Of a DNA stretch of 7,914 nt, positions 1-5,609 are shown piece after piece. The notes beneath the pieces are model-generated. The model made no database searches. It was not told the origin of the DNA and was given only the letters and a program-made list of their open reading frames with translations. Position 1 is the stretch's first letter, and every line of letters begins with the position of its first letter. Source of the stretch: CAZKEG01 sp964601575. GTDB lineage: Bacteria > Desulfobacterota > Thermodesulfobacteria > Thermodesulfobacteriales > Thermodesulfatatoraceae. The DNA lies in contig CAZROA010000042.1 of NCBI GenBank assembly GCA_964601575.1, positions 1 to 7,914 on the forward strand, given 5' to 3'. The translations under genes and the position numbers were made by a program.

Positions 1-312
1 ATCGCCACCTGTCTGGTAGACACCGGAAGTCGTATGGACGAAGTTATCTTTGAAGAATTTAAGGGTACCGGTAACCTTGAGATCCATCTTGACCGTAAGC
101 TTGCCGATCGGCGTATCTGGCCGGCCATTGACATCAACAAGAGCGGTACCAGGAAAGAAGAACTCCTTCTCCCGCCAGAGGTACTCAATCGGGTATGGAT
201 CTTGCGTAAGCTCCTCTCTCCGCTCAACCCGGTCGATTGCATGGAGTTTCTCCTAGAGAAGATGAAAGAGACCAAGAGCAACGCCGAATTCTTGGCGGCC
301 ATGAATCGCTAA
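1..312 (+). CDS. rho: Transcription termination factor Rho, C-terminal part (5' end outside window)
   Basis: Rho is a hexameric RNA-dependent ATPase/helicase that releases transcripts from RNA polymerase. The window opens in frame with 103 residues of its C-terminal ATPase region. Visible landmarks are DTGSRMDEVIFEEFKGTGN at residues 7-25 of the visible part, where the R-loop and neighbouring conserved segment lie, and SGTRKEELL at 48-56. In the latter, Arg51 aligns with the E. coli arginine finger Arg366. The end (NAEFLAAMNR) matches the usual Rho C-terminus in position, so the 3' end is intact and stops at TAA. The Walker motifs and RNA-binding domain lie upstream of the window. rpmE follows after 62 nt on the same strand, a common pairing. 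The identification is close to certain; only the start is unseen. Confidence 0.97.
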   Translation: MATCLVDTGSRMDEVIFEEFKGTGNLEIHLDRKLADRRIWPAIDINKSGTRKEELLLPPEVLNRVWILRKLLSPLNPVDCMEFLLEKMKETKSNAEFLAAMNR

Positions 313-360
313 GCCTTGATAAAGGTCTAGGTTATGGTTTTATAGAGGCGACTTTAAGAG

Positions 361-366
361 AGGAGG
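361..366 (+). promoter_or_regulatory. Strong Shine-Dalgarno site that sets the rpmE start
   Basis: A perfect AGGAGG lies 8 nt before the ATG at 375. The same reading frame is open back to an ATG at 237 inside rho, but the extra 46 residues resemble nothing in L31. This site therefore decides for the short 77-residue product. Confidence 0.85.
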
Positions 367-374
367 AATCTAGT

Positions 375-608
375 ATGAAAAAGGGCATCCATCCAGAATA
401 CTACGAAAAGGCGGTCATTCGTTGTGCCTGCGGCAACGAGATCATTGTGGGCTGTACTGTTCCTGAACTCAGGGTAGAAGTCTGTGCCAAGTGCCATCCC
501 TTTTACACCGGGGAACAAAAGATCCTTGACACCTCCGGGCGAGTGGAAAAATTTATGAAAAAATACGCTGATTACTATAAAAAACTCGAAAAACAGGGGA
601 AAAAGTAA
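375..608 (+). CDS. rpmE: 50S ribosomal protein L31, zinc-binding (type A) form
   Basis: L31 is a small protein of the large ribosomal subunit that sits at the bridge to the small subunit. The 77-residue product starts MKKGIHPEYYEK, the usual L31 opening. It has the four zinc-ligand positions of the C+ form: Cys17 and Cys19 (CxC) and Cys37 and Cys40 (CxxC, followed by HPFYTGEQK). An additional Cys27 is not a family ligand. The segment after GRVEKF is Lys/Tyr rich (residues 59-77), slightly longer than in E. coli, as expected for a basic tail that contacts rRNA. The gene lies 62 nt after rho and 6 nt before prfA. The C+ form is normally used under zinc-replete conditions; no Zur-type box was recognised in the short leader. 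The start is fixed by the AGGAGG at 361-366. Confidence 0.97.
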   Translation: MKKGIHPEYYEKAVIRCACGNEIIVGCTVPELRVEVCAKCHPFYTGEQKILDTSGRVEKFMKKYADYYKKLEKQGKK

Positions 609-614
609 GGGCTT

Positions 615-1715
615 ATGGGCATTGCCGCCCACTATCTCAAAAAACTCGAAGAAGTAGAAAAAAGATTCGAGGAACTCACCGAAAAACTGGCTGATCCAGA
701 AGTGGTGGGTGAACGGGAGAAGTATGCCAAGATCGCCCGAGAACACGCCGAGCTTTCAGAGATCGTAGAGACCTATCGAACTTACAAAAAGACCTTGGAA
801 GAGATCGAAGGCAACAAGGAACTCCTTGAAGACCAGGACGAGGAACTGGTCAAACTGGCCAAGGAGGAGCTTAAGGAGCTCACGGCCAAGGCCGAAGAAC
901 TAGAAAAGAAGCTCATGCTCCTTCTCCTTCCCAAGGACCCCAACGACGAGAAGAACATCCTCCTTGAGATTCGGGCTGGCACCGGTGGTGAGGAGGCGGC
1001 CCTTTTTGCCGCTGACCTCTTTCGTATGTATAGCCGCTATGCCGAACGTAAGGGCTGGGAGGTAGAGATACTTGACGTCAACCCCACTGGCCTTGGTGGT
1101 TTCAAAGAGATCATCGCCCTTATCAAGGGTAAAGGGGCCTATAGCCGGCTAAAATACGAAAGCGGTGTCCATCGGGTCCAGCGTATTCCAGAGACCGAAA
1201 GTCAGGGTCGGATTCATACCTCAGCGGTCACCGTGGCGGTACTGCCTGAGGCCGAAGAGGTGGACATAGAAATTCGTCCGGAGGATCTCCGGATCGAGAC
1301 CATGCGAGCCAGCGGCCACGGTGGTCAGCACGTGAACAAGACCGAAAGCGCCGTGCGCATCACCCATATCCCTACCGGGATCGTGGTGAGCTGCCAGAAC
1401 GAACGCTCTCAACACCAAAATCGAGCCCGGGCCATGCAGATCTTACGGGCCAGGCTCTATGAACTGAAGCTTCGGGAGCAGGAGGAAAAGATCCAGGCCG
1501 AGCGCCGTAGTCAGGTGGGTACCGGTGATCGGAGTGAGCGTATCCGTACCTATAATTTTCCTCAAAACCGGGTGACCGATCACCGGATCGGGCTCACGCT
1601 TTATCGTCTAGAGCAGGTCATGGACGGCGAGATTGACGACATCATTGATAGTCTTATAACTTATTATCAAGCCGAGGCCCTAAAGGCCGAAGAAGAAATG
1701 AATAAAGCGGCATGA
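615..1715 (+). CDS. prfA: Peptide chain release factor 1 (RF1)
   Basis: RF1 reads UAA and UAG stop codons and triggers hydrolysis of the finished peptide from tRNA on the ribosome. The 366-residue length is normal (about 360). The N-terminal third is helical and rich in Glu/Lys. The stop-codon-reading tripeptide of RF1, P-x-T, is PET at 192-194 within HRVQRIPETESQGRIHTSA, which separates it from RF2 (SPF). The catalytic GGQ is at 236-238 in SGHGGQHVNKTESAVR; Gln238 is the residue normally methylated by PrmC. ERSQHQNRARA (263-273) and RTYNFPQNRVTDHR (311-324) are further family blocks. The ATG follows the rpmE TAA by 6 nt, with AAGGG at 607-611 overlapping that stop as a modest ribosome binding site, so coupling to rpmE translation is likely. 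The gene ends in UGA, which RF1 cannot read and RF2 must. No defects are seen. Confidence 0.98.
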   Translation: MGIAAHYLKKLEEVEKRFEELTEKLADPEVVGEREKYAKIAREHAELSEIVETYRTYKKTLEEIEGNKELLEDQDEELVKLAKEELKELTAKAEELEKKLMLLLLPKDPNDEKNILLEIRAGTGGEEAALFAADLFRMYSRYAERKGWEVEILDVNPTGLGGFKEIIALIKGKGAYSRLKYESGVHRVQRIPETESQGRIHTSAVTVAVLPEAEEVDIEIRPEDLRIETMRASGHGGQHVNKTESAVRITHIPTGIVVSCQNERSQHQNRARAMQILRARLYELKLREQEEKIQAERRSQVGTGDRSERIRTYNFPQNRVTDHRIGLTLYRLEQVMDGEIDDIIDSLITYYQAEALKAEEEMNKAA

Positions 1716-1718
1716 GCC

Positions 1719-2060
1719 ATGATTGAGTCCTATCGTTTTGGCGAAATGGTTGTCTCTGGAAAGAGTTACCACCGGGATCTAAAGATCATCAATGGTCGAG
1801 TGGTGCCTGATTGGTGGCGGAGGGAAGGTCATTCCCTTTGCCTTGATGACATACGGGATATCTTGGAGAGTGATTGTGAGATCCTGGTCATTGGCACCGG
1901 GGCCTATGGGGTGATGAAGGTACCGGAAAACGTCAAACAGGCCTTAGAGCAGCGTGGTCTAAAGGTCGAAATTTATCCCACGGCCAAGGCTGCCGAGCGT
2001 TTCAACGAGCTCTTTGCCTCTGGGCAAAAGGTGGCCGGGGCTTTCCATCTCACCTGTTAA
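1719..2060 (+). CDS. Mth938-like (DUF498, PF04430) domain protein, function unknown
   Basis: This 113-residue protein is a single Mth938-like domain. The family covers archaeal Mth938, many bacterial proteins and the mitochondrial complex I assembly factor NDUFAF3; the biochemical role of the bacterial members is not established. Visible family marks are an N-terminal beta-rich part (SYRFGEMVVSGKSY), the segment VVPDWWRREGHSL at 28-40, ILVIGTGAYGVMKVP at 55-69, YPTAKAAERFNEL at 86-98, and the closing HLTC at 110-113, typical of the family C-terminus. There is no signal peptide or membrane segment. The ATG is 3 nt after the prfA stop with no clear Shine-Dalgarno sequence, so translation is probably coupled to prfA. 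The last 11 bp overlap the 3' end of the convergent IHF-like gene. Family assignment is firm; role is not. Confidence 0.9.
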   Translation: MIESYRFGEMVVSGKSYHRDLKIINGRVVPDWWRREGHSLCLDDIRDILESDCEILVIGTGAYGVMKVPENVKQALEQRGLKVEIYPTAKAAERFNELFASGQKVAGAFHLTC

Positions 2061-2325
2061 GTCTTTCCCTGAGTTTTCGGCTAGCCCTAAAGTGGACTGT
2101 TCTCCCAGGAGAAACAAGGATCGATTTTCCAGTACGGGGGTGTTTTCCGAGAAAAGTGCGGCGTTTGTGGGTCTCAAACACACCAAAGCCCCTTAGTTCC
2201 ACCCGCTCTCCTCGGGCCAAGGCCGAAGAGATCTCCTCAAAAAAGGCCTTGACCAGTCTTTCCGCCAACCGCCGGCTAAGACGTTTGTTTCGGGCAAGCT
2301 TGGTTACCAGGTCTGAACGATTCAT
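2050..2325 (-). CDS. IHF/HU-family nucleoid DNA-binding protein (IHF beta-like)
   Basis: Members of this family dimerise, grip the DNA minor groove with two beta arms and bend it sharply, helping promoters, recombination and chromosome packing. The 91-residue product has the full fold: two N-terminal helices (about 3-38), the core turn GERVELRGFGVFETHKRR at 39-56, the arm with HPRTGK at 62-67 (Pro63 is the residue expected to wedge between base pairs), and the C-terminal helix FRASRKLRERLNR. Opening, core and C-terminus resemble IHF beta more than HU, but the subunit type cannot be settled from one sequence. It is very basic. Its ATG overlaps the Hsp70 stop by 4 nt (ATGA), with only a weak AGGG about 13 nt upstream, so translation is most likely coupled to Hsp70. 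The 3' end overlaps the convergent Mth938-like gene by 11 bp. Confidence 0.94.
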   Translation of the reverse strand: MNRSDLVTKLARNKRLSRRLAERLVKAFFEEISSALARGERVELRGFGVFETHKRRTFLGKHPRTGKSILVSPGRTVHFRASRKLRERLNR

Positions 2326-5078
2326 TCTAGTTTTAACCCTAAGGGCAGGCTTTCGCCAAAAAGCCCGGCCTTTTCCATCTCCTTTAGGGGGACTACCTCA
2401 AAGAGGGGCTTTAGTAACGATTCCTCAGCTCCCAGGCGCAAGAGCTCCTCTTTGATCTTCTCTCTTGTGTCTTCGGTGAGATCACGTACCCGATCTCCGG
2501 TGAGCCTGGCCACGGTAAGCAGACACTGAATCGCCGCCCGGGAAAGGGGGCCTTTGAGTTCCTTTTTCTGCAGAAGTTTCAGGAATTGATCTATTAATTT
2601 TTCCGCCTGGTTGGTCGGGATGACCGCGTTGGCCGGGCCGTAAAGTAAGGTCCGGGCTAGGAGTCTTGAGAGGGCCAAGAGTAAGCGGCGATCAAGCTTT
2701 TTCTTCATCTCGAAGAGGAGTTGACCAGCCAGTTCTTGTTTGACCTTTGGTTCCAAGCGTTCAAGATTGGCGGCACAGAGCCAGATTTCAATCCGTTCCG
2801 AGGGCGATACCTTGGGGGCCTTAGCAGCTTTCCCTTTTTTGGTTGGCAAGAGATAAGGCTTGATCTTGGCGAATAGCTGTTCCTGCTGGCCCTTGTTCAG
2901 ACCACCGGCGATCCGACGCCAAAAGATCCACCACTCAAGACGAGCGGCCTTGTCTCTTTGGTGGGTAAGGCCTTCAAAATAGAGACTCCAAAGCTTTCGG
3001 GCCCGGAAGGGGTCCATGGCCTCGCCATACCCCGGGCGTAGACAAAAACCGGTGAGATTAAGCCAACGGGCTTCGTGTGAGGCCGTGCGTTTGCGGATCT
3101 CTTTTTGGTCAATCAAAAGATCCGCCATGGCCCGAAGTAGGGGCAAAGGCCAGCGGTCTCGCTCCATCTCCAAGGCCTTTTCCAGATGTTGGGTGATATG
3201 GGGCAGGAGATCGCGATCCTCAAAGGCCTGGGTCAGGATCTCTTGCACCTTGGCCAATTGGACCTGGTCGATCTGCGGGGTGCTCGGTTCCTCGGGTTTG
3301 ACCAATACCCCTTCAGGGGTCTCGGGTTTTTGTTGTTCTAATTCGCGCAGGGCAAATTGAAGACGCCAGCGATGAGGGCTCTCTACCGAACGACAATAAG
3401 CCTCCAAGACACCAATTTCAGAAAGATAGGCCTCAAGTTCTACCGGAATCTCTTTGACTCCACTTTTGCGGCCAAATTTGAGCACCGTGGTAAGCGGTGG
3501 TAAAGGGACGAAGTCTTCGTTGAGTTCGACCACAGCCCCCAAAGGATCATCCCGCAAAGAAGAAGTATAAATCGGAAACTTGACCGGGCGGTTAGTGAGG
3601 ACCTTGAAAGTCCTGGGTAAGACCAAGTGTTCCCCTTCTTTGGTCCCCTTAGGGACCAAGCAGACCCCTTTGACTCCTCCTTTGGCCGAGACACCCAGGT
3701 AATAGGCCCGTGGGAGTCCACCACCGACACGGATGCCAAGGCCTTGGCGGACTAAGCCGTAATAGGCCGCCCCAATAGAGACCGCCAGGTCAAGGGAAAC
3801 GGTCTCAAGTTCCCGTAGATCGTCTTTTTTAAACCATTTAGAGACTTCTTTTCGGATACGTTCGCGTAAGGTTTGGGGCTTAAGGGCCCCGCCGTTGAAG
3901 AGGATGACGTCTATCTGTTCTACCTGATGCCGATAGAGAAAGGCCGCCAGGTGCCTGGTGACCGCCGGGTCGCGGGCAAAAGGAAGCCCCCATTCGGGGA
4001 GAATGCGAGGGACAGATTCTACCCTCTGAAGGGCCGGGCCGTAGTTTATTTCTGGAAAAAATTCCTTGAGGATGATCTCCAAGGCTTCCTGTTTGCTTAC
4101 CTTGACCACCAAGGTATCGGCGATGAGCGAAGTTCCCCGTCCAGGAAGGCGTACGGCGTCTTCCTCTGGACCATCCGGGGCAAGGAGGCGCTCTTTCAGT
4201 TCTCGACAGAGGAAGGTAAGGGTCTGAAACCGGGCAAAATCAAGCCTGGTCTTGGGGAGTTTTCTTTCCACCAACCTGGCCAAGGCCAGGTCAATATTGT
4301 CTCCGCCGAGGAGAATGTGGTCACCAACGGCGATTCGTTCCAGGGTCAGACCCTCTGGGCCGCGTTTGACCTCGACCAGGGTAAAATCCGAGGTGCCACC
4401 CCCGACATCACACACCAGGACCTTTTCTCCTTCGGTAAGTTCCTCCTGCCAGTCTTTCTCGTGTTGAGAGAGCCAGGCATAAAGGGCGGCTACTGGTTCC
4501 TCAAGGAGGACAACTTTCTCCAAGCCCGCGGCCTTAGCGGCCTTTAAAGTGAGCTCCCTGGCTACCTCATCAAAGGAGGCTGGTACGGTGACGATGACCA
4601 ATTGATTTTCGAGTCGGGCCTCAGGGTCTTCTTGGGCCATGATGTAATTCCAAGCCTCGCGTAAATGAGCGAGATACCTAGCCGAGGCCTCAACCGGCGA
4701 GACCTTTTCTACCTCTTCCTCTGCCCCCCAGGGCAAGATAGGGGCCTCCCGGTCTACTCCGCCGTGGCAGAGCCAGCTCTTGGCCGAGGAGACCAATCGC
4801 CCGGGGACCAAGGCCCCTTGATCTCGGGCAAAGACCCCTACGGCAAATTTTCTCTCCGGGTCCCAAGGGAGGGCCAAGGCCTCGGGATCTAATTCGTATT
4901 TACCAGGCAGATAGAGAAAAGAGGGGAGGACCGGGCGTTCGGCCACCCGCCCAGGCCCTACTAATTGGGGGATGGGAAAGGTCTTTATCTCTAATTCCGG
5001 CCCAGGGGCCTCAAGGTCTACATAGGCCAAGGCCGAATTGGTGGTGCCAAGATCGATGCCGATTACGTAACGTGCCAT
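2322..5078 (-). CDS. Large Hsp70-family chaperone with DUF3731-type C-terminal extension
   Basis: This is an Hsp70 relative of 918 residues, against about 640 for DnaK, predicted cytoplasmic. The ATPase domain is complete: phosphate-1 loop IGIDLGTTNS at 6-15, Lys100 (DnaK Lys70 equivalent), VPASFDEVARE at 165-175, EEP at 193-195 (Glu194 aligns with DnaK Glu171), phosphate-2 CDVGGGTSDF at 223-232 (Asp224 and Thr229 align with Asp194 and Thr199), GGDNID at 258-263, and the adenosine loop VILFNGGALKP at 391-401. LFNGG and GGGLPRAYYLG (452-462) are typical of the divergent Hsp70 group carrying DUF3731 rather than DnaK itself. About 460-570 is beta-rich and probably replaces the substrate-binding domain. 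From about 600 on it is helical, with GFCLRPGYG at 677-685 and EWWIFWRRIAGGLNKGQQEQL at 715-735, and a Lys/Ala/Pro linker near 746-760. There is no DnaK-like C-terminal tail. A UGA two codons before the ATG fixes the start, yet the only nearby ribosome binding site (GAGGG) abuts the ATG. Clients and co-chaperones are unknown; no J-protein or GrpE gene is in the window. Confidence 0.93.
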   Translation of the reverse strand: MARYVIGIDLGTTNSALAYVDLEAPGPELEIKTFPIPQLVGPGRVAERPVLPSFLYLPGKYELDPEALALPWDPERKFAVGVFARDQGALVPGRLVSSAKSWLCHGGVDREAPILPWGAEEEVEKVSPVEASARYLAHLREAWNYIMAQEDPEARLENQLVIVTVPASFDEVARELTLKAAKAAGLEKVVLLEEPVAALYAWLSQHEKDWQEELTEGEKVLVCDVGGGTSDFTLVEVKRGPEGLTLERIAVGDHILLGGDNIDLALARLVERKLPKTRLDFARFQTLTFLCRELKERLLAPDGPEEDAVRLPGRGTSLIADTLVVKVSKQEALEIILKEFFPEINYGPALQRVESVPRILPEWGLPFARDPAVTRHLAAFLYRHQVEQIDVILFNGGALKPQTLRERIRKEVSKWFKKDDLRELETVSLDLAVSIGAAYYGLVRQGLGIRVGGGLPRAYYLGVSAKGGVKGVCLVPKGTKEGEHLVLPRTFKVLTNRPVKFPIYTSSLRDDPLGAVVELNEDFVPLPPLTTVLKFGRKSGVKEIPVELEAYLSEIGVLEAYCRSVESPHRWRLQFALRELEQQKPETPEGVLVKPEEPSTPQIDQVQLAKVQEILTQAFEDRDLLPHITQHLEKALEMERDRWPLPLLRAMADLLIDQKEIRKRTASHEARWLNLTGFCLRPGYGEAMDPFRARKLWSLYFEGLTHQRDKAARLEWWIFWRRIAGGLNKGQQEQLFAKIKPYLLPTKKGKAAKAPKVSPSERIEIWLCAANLERLEPKVKQELAGQLLFEMKKKLDRRLLLALSRLLARTLLYGPANAVIPTNQAEKLIDQFLKLLQKKELKGPLSRAAIQCLLTVARLTGDRVRDLTEDTREKIKEELLRLGAEESLLKPLFEVVPLKEMEKAGLFGESLPLGLKLE

Positions 5079-5123
5079 CCCTCAGAATATGAAATACTTC
5101 CCACAAGAAGTCAAAGGTGAAGA

Positions 5124-5495
5124 CTAGTTCTCTTCGATAAGGGTCTTTAATCTTTGGTAGAGATCAGCCGGCTGATAGGGTTTGCCCATGATTTGGACCT
5201 TGAGATCCGGCTTATCACGGACGGTCTTGAGGAGAGGATCATCTGGATAGCCGGTGGTGATGATGACTGGGCAATGAAAGATCCCCTTTTCAAACAGTTC
5301 AGAGATGGAACCATCAGGCAGACGGGAATCGCATATACAGGCGTCAAACTCAATCTCGGCAAGCCTTTTCCGGGCCTCTTTTAGATTTTCGGCCATGATC
5401 AGTTCGATCTCTTGATCCACCAATTCAAAATATTCCTTGAGCATTTCGGCGATCAGAGGCTCGTCTTCGATGATGAGTACTTTTTTATTACCCAT
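5124..5495 (-). CDS. Stand-alone response regulator receiver domain (CheY-like)
   Basis: The 123-residue protein is one receiver domain with no output domain. Acidic pocket Glu10-Asp11, phosphoacceptor Asp56 (FDACICDSRLPDG), switch Thr81 (VIITTGYP) and Lys105 in GKP (104-106) are all present, so it should be able to take phosphate from a histidine kinase. Single-domain regulators of this kind act by protein contact or as phosphorelay intermediates. SRLPDGS in place of the common DxxMPxxDG makes it a slightly unusual receiver. No histidine kinase gene lies in the window. It is the first gene of a presumed unit with Hsp70, whose start is 45 nt past this stop. A stop codon lies nine codons upstream and no other start codon lies between, so ATG 5495 is the likely start; its ribosome binding site is weak (AAAAGAA), with a better AGAGGA 17 nt away, too distant to be convincing. 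Confidence 0.92.
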   Translation of the reverse strand: MGNKKVLIIEDEPLIAEMLKEYFELVDQEIELIMAENLKEARKRLAEIEFDACICDSRLPDGSISELFEKGIFHCPVIITTGYPDDPLLKTVRDKPDLKVQIMGKPYQPADLYQRLKTLIEEN

Positions 5496-5555
5496 TTCTT
5501 TTAATCTATCGGTCCTCTAATTGGGTTTGTAAAGGGGCTTATCTTAATTTTTGCT

Positions 5556-5585
5556 ATTTTAGGACCCGTTCCTATTTTATGGCAA
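5556..5585 (-). promoter_or_regulatory. Probable sigma70 promoter for the receiver/Hsp70/IHF-like unit
   Basis: On the - strand, TTGCCA (5585-5580, 5 of 6 to TTGACA) and TAAAAT (5561-5556, 5 of 6 to TATAAT) are 18 nt apart. Transcription would start near 5549, giving a leader of about 54 nt to the receiver ATG. The -35 box falls in the loop, and the spacer in one arm, of the inverted repeat at 5561-5602, so anything binding that dyad would block or tune this promoter. This is a visual match to consensus only; no start site is known. Confidence 0.5.
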
Positions 5586-5609
5586 AAATAGAAACGGGTC
5601 TTTGTTTTT
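5561..5609. terminator. Long inverted repeat followed by a T-run; terminator-like, possibly bidirectional
   Basis: Arms 5563-5578 and 5585-5600 pair over 16 positions around a 6-nt loop (ATGGCA). In + strand RNA there is one C-A mismatch (5571/5592), two more outer pairs (5561-5602 and 5562-5601), and a following T-rich run TTTGTTTTT at 5601-5609: a textbook intrinsic terminator reading rightward. In - strand RNA the same stem has a G-U wobble in place of the mismatch and directly follows the leuA stop, but the tail is A-rich, not U-rich. It may therefore end or stabilise leuA mRNA on one strand and stop antisense transcription on the other. The T-run overlaps the leuA stop codon. Confidence 0.65.

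Noticed and set aside
316..346. Promoter-like TTGATA and TATAGA between rho and rpmE
   Set aside because: The spacer is 19 nt, the -10 matches only 4 of 6, and the genes look co-transcribed; too weak to list as a feature.
237..374. N-terminal extension of rpmE back to an ATG at 237, overlapping rho in another frame
   Set aside because: The extra 46 residues are unlike L31, and the AGGAGG at 361-366 fits the ATG at 375 exactly.
579..650. 12-nt direct repeat AAAAAACTCGAA at 579-590 and 639-650, exactly 60 nt apart across the rpmE/prfA junction
   Set aside because: Both copies encode Lys-Lys-Leu-Glu in Lys-rich helices; codon preference and chance explain it, and there is no third copy.
2097..2115. 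TTCTCC/GGAGAA palindrome as a terminator for the left block
   Set aside because: Stem of 6 with a 2-nt loop, no T-run on either strand, and it lies inside the IHF-like coding sequence.
3873..4547. 224-residue + strand open frame opposite the Hsp70 ATPase domain
   Set aside because: It is a shadow of a well-conserved gene, has no recognisable domain and no convincing ribosome binding site.
5505..5533. Second promoter candidate for the receiver gene, TTTACA and GATAGA 17 nt apart (- strand)
   Set aside because: The -10 matches only 3 of 6 and would give an almost leaderless mRNA; the pair at 5585-5556 is clearly better.
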